A DNA stretch of 64,000 bases from Acidobacteria subdivision 2 bacterium RH1 MAG20. Lineage in GTDB: Bacteria; Acidobacteriota; Terriglobia; Terriglobales; Acidobacteriaceae. The notes beneath the pieces are model-generated. The model saw only the letters and a program-made list of their open reading frames with translations. It was not told where the DNA came from and searched no databases. The stretch covers positions 23,438 to 87,437 of the forward strand of contig NFUO01000749.1 in assembly GCA_002197545.1 (NCBI GenBank), given 5' to 3'. Position numbers and translations under genes: made by a program. Shown here piece after piece: positions 54,477 to 61,728 of this stretch (the first letter of the stretch is position 1; every line of letters begins with the position of its first letter).

Positions 54477-54600
54477 GCCTAACTAATGCAAAATCAATAA
54501 TTTACAGACAACAAAGCACCGAAAATGAGGCGTCAATTTTGGCACAGGATGCCCGGTACTAGCAACTCTATTCTTGCAACCTGCTTATTTGCATCAACTA

Positions 54601-54640
54601 GATTTTCGGACGCGGGCGGGTTCGCCGCCTCCTCCAACAA
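54601..54640 (+). repeat. Degenerate copy of the ssrA 3' end
   Basis: The first 14 bases of the similarity (TTTTCGGACGCGGG) match ssrA 54441-54454 exactly; the rest is rearranged (GGGTTCGCCGCCTCCTCCA). Likely a remnant of an older insertion or imprecise excision. Confidence 0.55.
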
Positions 54641-54676
54641 TCGGCGTGACGATGCATCTGGCCTTGAGCAAGCTTT

Positions 54677-54695
54677 CCTGTGGCAGTTTTGTACC
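54677..54695 (+). repeat. Direct repeat flanking the ssrA island (copy 1 of 2)
   Basis: CCTGTGGCAGTTTTGTACC; the second copy CCTGTGGCAAATTTGTACT at 57043-57061 shares 16 of 19 bases. Could be paired recombinase arm sites or old duplicated end sequence. Confidence 0.45.
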
Positions 54696-54791
54696 GTGAA
54701 ATGGCTGCTGGCTAGACGCCTTGTTCATCTAATCCCCATGCGACCCGGAATCAACAGGGGGGGCGTATAGGGATTTCTTTGCGCTGAAGTT

Positions 54792-55850
54792 TTAGAAGTC
54801 GAGATGAGACTGAAAGAAGGGAAGGACTTCGTTGTAGACCCGGCCGGTGTCACCGCCAGCGCCTCCGCCCCAGTATGGGTCACCCCATGCGCCGTTGAAT
54901 TCTTCGGCTTCATGCACGATGCCAAAATCATTCAGCTTGTGGGTGAGCGCTTGGGCGGCGAAGACGTGGTCCCAGATTCCGTCACTGCGAGGCCAGTCGA
55001 TTTTGAGGCCGCGGAGAGATTTGAGATTGTCTGCGTATTTCGGGATGAGAGCTTCGATGAACCAGTTTTCGCGGAGGCGCGCCATTTGTGCGGAGTCGAT
55101 GACGACGCTGCCGTTGACAAGATGCGCGGGCGCGTCAAAATAGAGCGGGGCGTTGTTGGCGTCGGGCAGGTACGCCTGAAAAATGCCGGCGAAGAGGGCG
55201 GTGAAGCTGTCTTTCTCTAAGTCGTCGAGCGATTTTGCGCCGGCGATGATGGACCAGTTTGCGCGCGAGACGAACATCTGCACGCCGAAGCCGGTGCCGA
55301 CAGGATGCATGGCGTAGACCGAGCCAAAGACGGCGGGATACGTCATGCCCATGCGAAGTGCACCGTAGGCGCCCATGAAGTGGCCGAAGAGGCCGCGTGA
55401 GTTGCGCGTGGCGAGGGTGCGGAAGTTGGCGTCGATGTAGGGGATGAGGTCGTGGATGTAAAAGTCCTGCCAGTTGCCGGTGATGGGCGAGTTGATGTAC
55501 CAGGTGCTGCCCAAGGGCGTGCGCATGTCGACGCTGACGAGGATGAATTTGCCAATGCGGTGTTCTGCGATAGCACGGTCGAAAAGCTGCGCGGCGTGGT
55601 ACTGCGTGAAGATGACATCGTGCGCCCCTAGCGCATTGGGTAGGAAATAGAGGACGGGATAGCGCTGCGTCGAATTGTTGTAGCCGGGCGGCAGATAGAT
55701 GGTGAGCTTGCGGGTTGGATTGACGCCGATGAGATTGTGGGTGAGATTTTGTGAGGTAATTTCACGATCGACGAGAGTACCGGAGTCTGCGGCGAAAGAT
55801 GAAGCGGCGATGGCGAAGAGGAATGCGAAGACTAGAAAGCGACGAATCAT
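54792..55850 (-). CDS. Esterase-D-like alpha/beta hydrolase with altered nucleophile
   Basis: 352 aa from ATG 55850. The signal peptide is MIRRFLVFAFLFAIAASSFA. The alpha/beta-hydrolase fold of the esterase D / mycolyltransferase group is clear (LTIYLPPGYNNSTQRYPVLYFLPN, LIPYIDANFRT.., GAYGALRMGMTYPAVFGSVYAMHP). The nucleophile elbow reads G156-H-F-M-G160 instead of GHSMG: Phe158 (codon at 55377-55379, TTC rather than a Ser codon such as TCC). So it is probably not a classic serine esterase. The long upstream open frame to 56681 is antisense-like and not used. It overlaps the membrane-protein stop by 4 bp (ATGA) and ends the padR operon. Confidence 0.82.
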   Translation of the reverse strand: MIRRFLVFAFLFAIAASSFAADSGTLVDREITSQNLTHNLIGVNPTRKLTIYLPPGYNNSTQRYPVLYFLPNALGAHDVIFTQYHAAQLFDRAIAEHRIGKFILVSVDMRTPLGSTWYINSPITGNWQDFYIHDLIPYIDANFRTLATRNSRGLFGHFMGAYGALRMGMTYPAVFGSVYAMHPVGTGFGVQMFVSRANWSIIAGAKSLDDLEKDSFTALFAGIFQAYLPDANNAPLYFDAPAHLVNGSVVIDSAQMARLRENWFIEALIPKYADNLKSLRGLKIDWPRSDGIWDHVFAAQALTHKLNDFGIVHEAEEFNGAWGDPYWGGGAGGDTGRVYNEVLPFFQSHLDF

Positions 55851-56554
55851 AGAGAGATAGTCTCCTTGGCGCGGCGGGTGGAGTGAAGTGTGAGCCATAC
55901 GATGTACCAGCATGGCCAGAGGAGAGCAGTACCTGGTAGCCAGAAAAACGGGCTCGCGGTGATGGTGCGTAAGGCATCGATGCCTACATAAGTGCTTGGG
56001 ACAGCCAGTAAAAGTGCGAACCAAAGGGAAGGCCGCGTGCCGCGCAGTGCGGAGCGCAAACCGAAGAGTGTGGGCGGGACGAAGACAAGCAGGCAGAGCG
56101 GAGACAGGCCGGGCATATGGAACATGGCGTAGCAGCGTATGTAGATTGGAAGCACCATCAAGATGCTGGCCCAGAGAGTACGTCGGGAGATTGTAGCGGC
56201 GGCAAACCCGATGGCCCATGACTCTGCGATGAGAGAGAAAAGCGGCAAGGCGAGCTGTGGCAGGTTGGCAAGGAATGATTGGGTGGGTGAAGTCTTCGCG
56301 AACAACCATACGCATGCCTGGCAGAAAGCGACGGATTGCCCCATGAGAAAAATTCCTGCGGTGAGGAAGAAGCCAAAGCCGGCGAGCCATGGTCTCCAGC
56401 CGAGGAAGAGCTTGAATTGCTGGCGCAGGGCAAGGCCGAGAATTGCGAAGAGCGTTGCTGCGAACGGCGCGCCGGATTCTGCGAGGTCGCCGAGAACGGG
56501 ATCGCGATCGGAAGGCGAGAGCAGAAGCGCGGCGAAGTTGAGGATGCGGTTCAC
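55847..56554 (-). CDS. Polytopic membrane protein of the padR operon
   Basis: 235 aa from GTG 56554 (CGGAG 6 nt upstream), overlapping the padR stop (GTGA). After a polar N-terminus (NRILNFAALLLSPSDRDPVLGDLAESG) it has about six hydrophobic helices and short polar loops. The N-terminal SPSDRDPVLGDLAE resembles the prefix found in acidobacterial PadR-linked membrane proteins (ADOP-type permeases). However, no MacB-like or FtsX-like domain follows. Function unknown; translational coupling on both sides says it works with PadR and the esterase-like protein. Confidence 0.75.
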   Translation of the reverse strand: MNRILNFAALLLSPSDRDPVLGDLAESGAPFAATLFAILGLALRQQFKLFLGWRPWLAGFGFFLTAGIFLMGQSVAFCQACVWLFAKTSPTQSFLANLPQLALPLFSLIAESWAIGFAAATISRRTLWASILMVLPIYIRCYAMFHMPGLSPLCLLVFVPPTLFGLRSALRGTRPSLWFALLLAVPSTYVGIDALRTITASPFFWLPGTALLWPCWYIVWLTLHSTRRAKETISL

Positions 56555-56880
56555 ACTTTCGCTCCGATGCGGTGTGTGGCCCATGCGGCACTGTTGCTGA
56601 TCCTGGTGATGGCTTCGTAGAACTGCTTCGCGGCTTGAATGCCTTTGGGCGTAACCCGCACCATGCGTTTTGCGCGGCCACCGCGTTGCGGTGTGGCTTC
56701 GCCCATCCAGCTCTTCAGCAGGCCTTTGGCTTCCAATCGCTCGATCGTGGTGTAAAGCGCGCCGATAGAGCATTGGCGGCCGGTCTTTTGCTCTATTTCA
56801 GCACGAATGGCCGCACCGTACGCATTTTCATCCAGCGTGGCCGCAACCGTAAGTATGACGTATTCAAATTCACCAAGCAT
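56551..56880 (-). CDS. PadR-family transcriptional regulator
   Basis: 109 aa. The winged-helix PadR fold is evident: LGEFEYVILTVAATLDENAYG, SIGALYTTIERLEAKGLLKSWMGEATPQRGGRAKR and VTPKGIQAAKQFYEA. The short C-terminus indicates the small (subfamily-2) type. PadR repressors usually sense small molecules and control an adjacent transporter; here they head a three-gene coupled operon with a membrane protein and an esterase-like exported protein. A promoter-like TTGACA-N18-CACAAT lies on the minus strand just upstream (56926 to 56897). Confidence 0.88.
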   Translation of the reverse strand: MLGEFEYVILTVAATLDENAYGAAIRAEIEQKTGRQCSIGALYTTIERLEAKGLLKSWMGEATPQRGGRAKRMVRVTPKGIQAAKQFYEAITRISNSAAWATHRIGAKV

Positions 56881-57042
56881 AATAACAACTACATTGTGAT
56901 ACTAATCTGCTGCACATGTCAATCGCGCCCTCCCCTGCCCATTGTTCTTTGATGGCCCATGATGATGGAGGCTGCGGCGCATCCGCCACGCTCAGCAAGG
57001 GCGCAGAGAGGTTGGGGAAGACGATGTGCAGATTGAAAGGAC

Positions 57043-57061
57043 CCTGTGGCAAATTTGTACT
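57043..57061 (+). repeat. Direct repeat flanking the ssrA island (copy 2 of 2)
   Basis: CCTGTGGCAAATTTGTACT, 16 of 19 bases shared with 54677-54695. It lies about 80 bp before the second ssrA-end copy. Confidence 0.45.
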
Positions 57062-57140
57062 GCGGATGCGCCTTTCTAGCCGTTTGAGCGATTTCAGTCG
57101 CCTTTAGAATCTGTAAGTTACTGAAAAATCGTCAACAAAT

Positions 57141-57167
57141 CGGGTTCGACTCCCGCCACCTCCACCA
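57141..57167 (+). repeat. Second copy of the ssrA 3' end (att-like site)
   Basis: CGGGTTCGACTCCCGCCACC-TCCACCA: 26 of 27 bases identical to 54450-54476 (G to A at 57158), in the same orientation. An integrase N-terminus follows 66 bp later. This is what the junction of an element integrated at ssrA looks like. Confidence 0.8.
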
Positions 57168-57232
57168 ACTCTAAGTTGTTTATTATGAACTACTTGATAA
57201 ATTTAACTTGCAAACTGTACGATAGTTTAGGC

Positions 57233-57375
57233 ATGCTCGAACTCTATCGACGGCACAATCCCACCTGCCCGAAGCAAGCCGACCGCTACTGGAAGCGCTG
57301 CACCTGCCCCATGTGGGCGTAAGGGACCGTAGATGCGACCTACATCCGGCGGAGCCTGAAGACCAAGAGTTGGGA
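57233..57375 (+). pseudogene. Tyrosine recombinase (integrase) N-terminal remnant
   Basis: The frame from ATG 57233 gives MLELYRRHNPTCP..., a Cys pattern C-x2-K..RCTCPMW, a stop TAA at 57320-57322, then in the same frame GTVDATYIRRSLKTKSWE. This matches the N-terminal start of acidobacterial phage-type integrases (LYRRH..C....RY..C.CP.W..G......RRSL...W). Only about 47 codons remain, with an internal stop, and there is no catalytic Arg-His-Arg-Tyr domain. It lies just inside the att copy, the usual place for an integrase. Confidence 0.75.
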
Positions 57376-57478
57376 ACCCGAAGAGGTCGCTGCAGTCGTT
57401 CACTTTCTGGCAAACTCCGAGTGCTCCTTCGTTACCGGTCAGTGCTACGACGTCAGCGGCGGACGCGCAACATACTAA
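57376..57478 (+). pseudogene. Short-chain dehydrogenase C-terminal remnant
   Basis: In the same frame as the integrase remnant, about 33 codons read PEEVAAVVHFLANSECSFVTG then QCYDVSGGRATY and stop. This is the C-terminal end of a classical SDR oxidoreductase (EVA..V.FLAS....TGQ.Y.V.GG.A). The active-site Tyr-x3-Lys and nucleotide-binding regions are missing. The in-frame join to the integrase N-terminus points to a deletion that removed everything between. Confidence 0.75.
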
Positions 57479-57659
57479 CTAACGCCGATTGCCATGCGAC
57501 AGCGACTGTTAGCTTACGCCCCTGACTGGATTCAAGCGCAAACAGGCAACACATAGCTTATTTTCTGAACGATCTTTTGATCGACGGGCGACGTTTCAAT
57601 TCATTTTTTGACTGCAAAAAGATGCGATTCATGATCTCACGCCGTGTCTGCCTGACAGA

Positions 57660-57733
57660 AAGAACACGGATGCGAACCTACGACCTCCACCGCATGAGTG
57701 TAAGGCTACTTGTTTCCAGCCGCCTCCACCATA
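57660..57733 (-). repeat. tRNA/tmRNA-like 3' fragment (att-like remnant)
   Basis: On the plus strand it ends GCCGCCTCCACCA (57720-57732), identical to the last 13 bases of ssrA. On the minus strand, CCTTACACTCATGCGGTGG followed by AGGTCGTAGGTTCGCATCC resembles the anticodon-to-T-arm part of a tRNA (a TAC anticodon would be Val), but the anticodon stem and acceptor do not close. Probably an insertion-end remnant rather than a working tRNA. Confidence 0.4.
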
Positions 57734-57978
57734 AAATCTTAGAAATCTGAGCCGTTTCTAAATGAGATAAAGCCATAAAAGCAAGCAGTTAAGCCATATT
57801 GCGCTAGCGCTCTATCTCACAACGACAAATCCCCCTTGCGAATCGGGTCGTTTGACGCTACTCTTTCATCAGAAGTCGTCCTCGACGACGTTTTAGTAGC
57901 TACTTGGCACCCAGACGTGCCCAGGCAACAAAACTCCAAGTTAATCCCAAGCTCCGCGAAGAGCCCTGATCGTACTTT

Positions 57979-57995
57979 GCAGCGCCCTGCGCTGC
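57979..57995 (+). promoter_or_regulatory. Perfect hairpin in the nirA leader
   Basis: GCAGCGC-CCT-GCGCTGC, a 7-bp stem with a 3-base loop, about 110 bp before the nirA start. There is no T-run, so it is not a terminator. Possible RNA-level control of the nitrate operon; the loop size does not match ANTAR-type hairpins. Confidence 0.35.
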
Positions 57996-58103
57996 GATGC
58001 GTTATGGCTGGCGAATGCTCGTCTGTCCTTATCGGCAGAACAGCATCGCTCGCAGAACTCCGTCGGCATATGTCAACGGAACTGTCCACAGAGGAGCTAC
58101 GGC

Positions 58104-59897
58104 ATGAGCACCAATCTCACGACTCAAACGGAGTTCACAGGCGAACAGAAGCAGTACCTGCAGGGCTTCTTCGCGGGCGTCAACCAGCGCGGCCTTCTTC
58201 CCTTCGTTGGCCACACTCGCGCCGGCCTTATCACCAACGATCGTGCCGCAGCCGAAGCCGACGAAGTCGAAGAAACGGAAGAGATGTGGTTCGGAACGCC
58301 GGTCTCCGACCTCTGCAAAGAAGAACGCTGGAAGCGCGAACAAAACCCCTTCGAGATATGGGAAAAGCTTCTGCAGTACGCCGATCATAACCAGGCTCCT
58401 TCGGACGACGACCGCTTTCGCGCGAAGTACTTCGGCCTCTTCCACGTAGCTCCCACGCAAGACTCATTCATGCTGCGGCTCCGCATACCCGGCGGCATCC
58501 TCTCCGCATACCAGATGCGAGGTCTCGCCAAAATAGCCGAGCAATGGGGTTCTGGCCGTGCCGATCTCACCACCCGCAACAACATACAGATTCGCGAGTT
58601 ACAGCCTAAGGACATCATCCACATCCTCTCGCACATCCAGTCTCTCGGCCTCACATCGCGCGGTTCTGGCGCAGACAACATCCGCAACATCACAGCCTCC
58701 CCTATCACCAGACTCGATTCTCAGGAACTGCTCGATGTCACTCCGTTTGCCGCAGCCTTGGATCTCTATATTTCCAACTCACGCGACCTCTATGAGCTTC
58801 CTCGCAAGTTCAACATCGCGTTCGACAACGGCGGCGCCATATCCGTGTTGGCGGACACCAACGACATCGGCTTCATTGCAGTCGAAGTAAAAGAGGGCCG
58901 CAGCATCCCCGCTGGCGTCTACTTCCGCGTGCTGCTATGCGGAATCACTGGCCACCGTCAGTTCGCCACGGACTGTGGCATCCTACTTCGCCCCGACCAG
59001 GCAGTTGCTGTCGCTGTCGCCATGATCCGCGTCTTCACGCAAAATGGCGATCGCACCGATCGCAAGAAGGCTCGGCTCAAGTACCTCATCGATCGGTGGG
59101 GTGTCGATAAATTTGTCGCAGAAACTAAAAAGCTTCTCTCCTTTCCACTCATCCATGTTCCTGCCAGCGAGTGCCAGCCTCGTCGTCCTGTCGACCGTTC
59201 TGGACATCTTGGCATTCACGCACAATCGCAACCTGGCCTTCACTACATCGGAGTCTCCGTCCCCGTCGGACGTCTCCCAGCCACTCAGATGCGCGCGGTC
59301 GCCAACATTGCCGATCAATTCGGCAATGGAGAACTCCGCCTTACCGTCTGGCAGAACCTCATCGTCCCAAATATTCCCACCGAGAGTTTGGAAGCTGTAA
59401 AACAGGCGCTCACAACGGCTGGTCTCGAATTCAATGCAGGCACCGTGCTCAGCGGCACTGTCGCCTGCACCGGCAACCAGGGCTGCCGCTTCTCGGCCTC
59501 CGATACCAAGACCCATGCCATCACCCTTGCCAATTTGCTGGATTCACGATTTGCAAGCGAAAATCCCAACGGCATCCGCCAGCCAATCAATCTCCACGTT
59601 ACTGGTTGCCACCACTCCTGTGCGCAACACTACATCGGCGACATCGGCCTCATGGGCATCAAGGTCGAGGGTGAAGAGGGCTACCAGGTATTCCTCGGCG
59701 GGGGCGCCGACCATGACCAGGGCCTCGCTCGTGAACTCATTCCTGCGATTCGTTTCACCGATCTTCCACCGGCCATGGAGCAACTCTTCCACGCCTTCAC
59801 AAAGCATCGCCAACCGAACGAATCCTTTCTCGACTTCACTCGCCGTCACGACATCACTCAATTGAAATCCTTCTGCACCATCAAGGAGGTCGCGTAG
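58104..59897 (+). CDS. nirA: Siroheme nitrite reductase, NirA type
   Basis: 597 aa from ATG 58104 (GAGGAG upstream). It has two NiR/SiR half-domains. The four Cys of the siroheme/4Fe-4S site are C455 and C461 (CTGNQGC) and C502 and C506 (CHHSC). Substrate-pocket basic residues lie in TTRNNIQIR and LPRKFN. In nitrite reductases the second Lys of the sulfite-reductase Lys-x-Lys pair is Asn; here it is K235-F-N237, supporting nitrite (to ammonia) over sulfite. Residues 12-27 (FTGEQKQYLQGFFAGV) form a helix also found at the start of the next protein. First gene of the nitrate operon, 2 bp before the flavoprotein gene. Confidence 0.92.
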   Translation: MSTNLTTQTEFTGEQKQYLQGFFAGVNQRGLLPFVGHTRAGLITNDRAAAEADEVEETEEMWFGTPVSDLCKEERWKREQNPFEIWEKLLQYADHNQAPSDDDRFRAKYFGLFHVAPTQDSFMLRLRIPGGILSAYQMRGLAKIAEQWGSGRADLTTRNNIQIRELQPKDIIHILSHIQSLGLTSRGSGADNIRNITASPITRLDSQELLDVTPFAAALDLYISNSRDLYELPRKFNIAFDNGGAISVLADTNDIGFIAVEVKEGRSIPAGVYFRVLLCGITGHRQFATDCGILLRPDQAVAVAVAMIRVFTQNGDRTDRKKARLKYLIDRWGVDKFVAETKKLLSFPLIHVPASECQPRRPVDRSGHLGIHAQSQPGLHYIGVSVPVGRLPATQMRAVANIADQFGNGELRLTVWQNLIVPNIPTESLEAVKQALTTAGLEFNAGTVLSGTVACTGNQGCRFSASDTKTHAITLANLLDSRFASENPNGIRQPINLHVTGCHHSCAQHYIGDIGLMGIKVEGEEGYQVFLGGGADHDQGLARELIPAIRFTDLPPAMEQLFHAFTKHRQPNESFLDFTRRHDITQLKSFCTIKEVA

Positions 59898-59899
59898 TC

Positions 59900-61684
59900 A
59901 TGTCCACAACAATCGTCCCCTACGTCCCCGATAACGCCCCTTTCTCCGAAGAGCAGCGTGCGTGGCTGAATGGCTTTCTCTCCGGTCTCTTCTCTACTGC
60001 TCCCGCTGTCACCAGCGCCAGCGAACCGCGACGGTCGCTCAAGATTGCCGTCCTCTACGCCAGCCAATCCGGTACCGCCGAAGGTCTTGCCCGCAAACTT
60101 ACAAAAGAACTCAAAGCCAAAGGTCACGTAGCCTCTCTCATTTCGCTTGAAGGCTACGCCACAGCCGCTCTCGCCGAAGAGCGCTACGCAATTCTCATCG
60201 CCAGTACCTACGGAGAGGGTGATGCGCCCGATGCTGTCCAGCCCTTCTTCCAACAACTCTGCCTCGAACACTTTCCTCGCTATCAGGATCTCTCTTACGC
60301 AGTCCTTGCCCTCGGCGACTCTAATTACGAGCATTTCTGCAAATTCGGTATCGACCTGGATAACAAGCTTGCTGCTCTTGGCGCCACGCGCATCTGCGAT
60401 CGCGTTGACTGTGACGTAGATCTCGATGCCTCCTTCGCGCAATGGAAGGCTAATCTCTTTGACCAGCTCGGCGCGATCATAGCGACGCGTCCTGCTCGAA
60501 CCGCACCGCATTCTTCCATCGCCACACTCAGCCCTACTCCAAAGGCGGTGTCCACCAATTCCTACACACGCGACAATCCCTTTCACGCGCCGCTCATTGA
60601 TAGCCGTCCTCTCACCCGCGACCTCTCCAGCAAACTCACTGTGCATCTCGCCTTCTCGATCACAGACTCCGACCTCCAATACGAAGCCGGTGATGCATGT
60701 GGTGTTCTCCCGCAAAACGATCATCGACTGGTTGACGAGATCATTGACACTCTCAAGTTCAGTCCCGACGTCCCTGTGCAACTCCCCAAATCAGGATCTA
60801 CACCCCTCGTCGGCGCGCTCACCGATCACCTTCAGATCACGCGTCTTACTCGCAAAACTATCGAAGCATACGCCACGATTGGCCGGTGTCGACCCCTCTT
60901 CGCCCTGCTCACCCCAGAGCAACAATCTCACCTCGACAAGTACATTTACGACCGCGGCCTCGTCGATCTCCTCCATGATTACCCAGGCGTTCTTCACGAT
61001 CCCGCCGATCTCGTTGCCATGCTCCCGCGCCTTGCTCCACGCCTCTATTCAATCTCCTCCAGTCCACTCGCCCACGCAGGTCAGATTCACACCACCATCG
61101 CTGTCGTTCGCTATCACTCTCATAATCGCGAGCGCGGTGGCGTCTGCTCTACTCTGCTCGCCGACCGCACTCCGGCCGGCGCTCGCCGCCCCATCTACAT
61201 CCAGCCCAACAAGAAATTCCGCCTGCCCCAACAATCCGACAAACCTATCATCATGATTGGTCCCGGCACTGGCATCGCGCCGTTCCGGGCCTTCCTGCAT
61301 GAACGCCGCGTCACCGCAGCCACGGGCAAGAACTGGCTTTTCTTCGGCGAGCGCAGCGTCACTTCCGATTTTCTCTACCGCGATGAGCTCGAACCTATGC
61401 TCGCCGATGGGCATCTCAGCCGTCTGGACCTCGCCTTCTCCCGCGATCAGAGCCACAAGGTTTATGTTCAGGACAAGATGCTCGAACAGGCACCTCTGTT
61501 CTGGTCCTGGCTTCAGGACGGTGCCAGCGTCTACGTCTGCGGCGACGCTGCCCGCATGGCCAGGGACGTCGATGCTGCCCTTCATACCATCGTCGCAAAA
61601 CAAGGTTCTCTCGCCCCAGAAGCCACAATCGATTACGTCCAGGCCCTCAAGGATCAACACCGCTATCACCGTGACGTCTACTAA
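59900..61684 (+). CDS. CysJ-type NADPH flavoprotein reductase
   Basis: 594 aa from ATG 59900, with AAGGAGG upstream inside the end of nirA. The N-terminal helix is FSEEQRAWLNGFLSGL. Then come a flavodoxin FMN domain (VLYASQSGTAEGLARKLT, STYGEGDAPD, ALGDSNYEHFC), an FAD domain (RLYSISSS, GGVCSTLL) and an NADPH-binding domain (MIGPGTGIAPFRAFLHER, YVCGDAARMARDV) ending in a terminal aromatic (HRDVY). This is the layout of sulfite reductase alpha (CysJ). Placed directly after nirA, it probably feeds NADPH electrons to the siroheme nitrite reductase, which in other organisms takes them from ferredoxin. A sulfite role is the alternative. Confidence 0.92.
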   Translation: MSTTIVPYVPDNAPFSEEQRAWLNGFLSGLFSTAPAVTSASEPRRSLKIAVLYASQSGTAEGLARKLTKELKAKGHVASLISLEGYATAALAEERYAILIASTYGEGDAPDAVQPFFQQLCLEHFPRYQDLSYAVLALGDSNYEHFCKFGIDLDNKLAALGATRICDRVDCDVDLDASFAQWKANLFDQLGAIIATRPARTAPHSSIATLSPTPKAVSTNSYTRDNPFHAPLIDSRPLTRDLSSKLTVHLAFSITDSDLQYEAGDACGVLPQNDHRLVDEIIDTLKFSPDVPVQLPKSGSTPLVGALTDHLQITRLTRKTIEAYATIGRCRPLFALLTPEQQSHLDKYIYDRGLVDLLHDYPGVLHDPADLVAMLPRLAPRLYSISSSPLAHAGQIHTTIAVVRYHSHNRERGGVCSTLLADRTPAGARRPIYIQPNKKFRLPQQSDKPIIMIGPGTGIAPFRAFLHERRVTAATGKNWLFFGERSVTSDFLYRDELEPMLADGHLSRLDLAFSRDQSHKVYVQDKMLEQAPLFWSWLQDGASVYVCGDAARMARDVDAALHTIVAKQGSLAPEATIDYVQALKDQHRYHRDVY

Positions 61685-61728
61685 CTCCACGCAACACCCG
61701 AGCACTCAAGTAGACAGGAAATAAAACC

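Larger units (their letters stand above)
54477..54791. other. Non-coding stretch with ssrA-derived fragments
   Basis: 315 bp between the tmRNA end and the esterase-like stop. At 54601-54640 it carries TTTTCGGACGCGGG then GCGGGTTCGCCGCCTCCTCCA, an imperfect copy of the ssrA 3' arm. At 54677-54695 it has CCTGTGGCAGTTTTGTACC, nearly repeated at 57043-57061. No plausible gene; the short open frames have poor codon use. Confidence 0.6.
56881..57232. other. padR upstream region and att-like junction
   Basis: 352 bp. It holds the padR promoter region, the direct repeat at 57043-57061, and the 27-bp ssrA-end copy at 57141-57167. The open frame at 56916-57107 has no recognisable product and spans the promoter region. 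Confidence 0.6.
57479..58103. other. Leader region of the nitrate operon with decayed sequence
   Basis: 625 bp without a gene. The first half is degraded accessory DNA with a small hairpin CGATC-tttt-GATCG near 57570 and a tRNA-like fragment at 57660-57733. The second half is the nirA leader, including the hairpin at 57979-57995. The open frame at 57836-58390 overlaps nirA out of frame and is not credible. Confidence 0.6.

Noticed and set aside
54525..54770. An 81-aa plus-strand frame after ssrA
   Set aside because: It spans the degenerate att copy and direct repeat, and has neither family nor binding site.
54792..56681. The full 629-aa frame as a single esterase fusion
   Set aside because: Residues before ATG 55850 are antisense-like Arg/His/Pro-rich sequence in another frame of the membrane-protein gene; the signal peptide begins at 55850.
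57660..57733. A functional tRNA-Val gene on the minus strand
   Set aside because: The anticodon stem and acceptor stem do not pair, and the 5' half is missing.
57905..57922. Possible sigma-54 promoter (TGGCAC near the nirA leader)
   Set aside because: The GG and GC elements are 11 bp apart instead of 10, and the -12 element is TGC without the preceding T; not acceptable as a -24/-12 promoter.
57836..58390. A 184-aa plus-strand frame before nirA
   Set aside because: It overlaps nirA in another frame, has no ribosome-binding site, and its codon use is poor.
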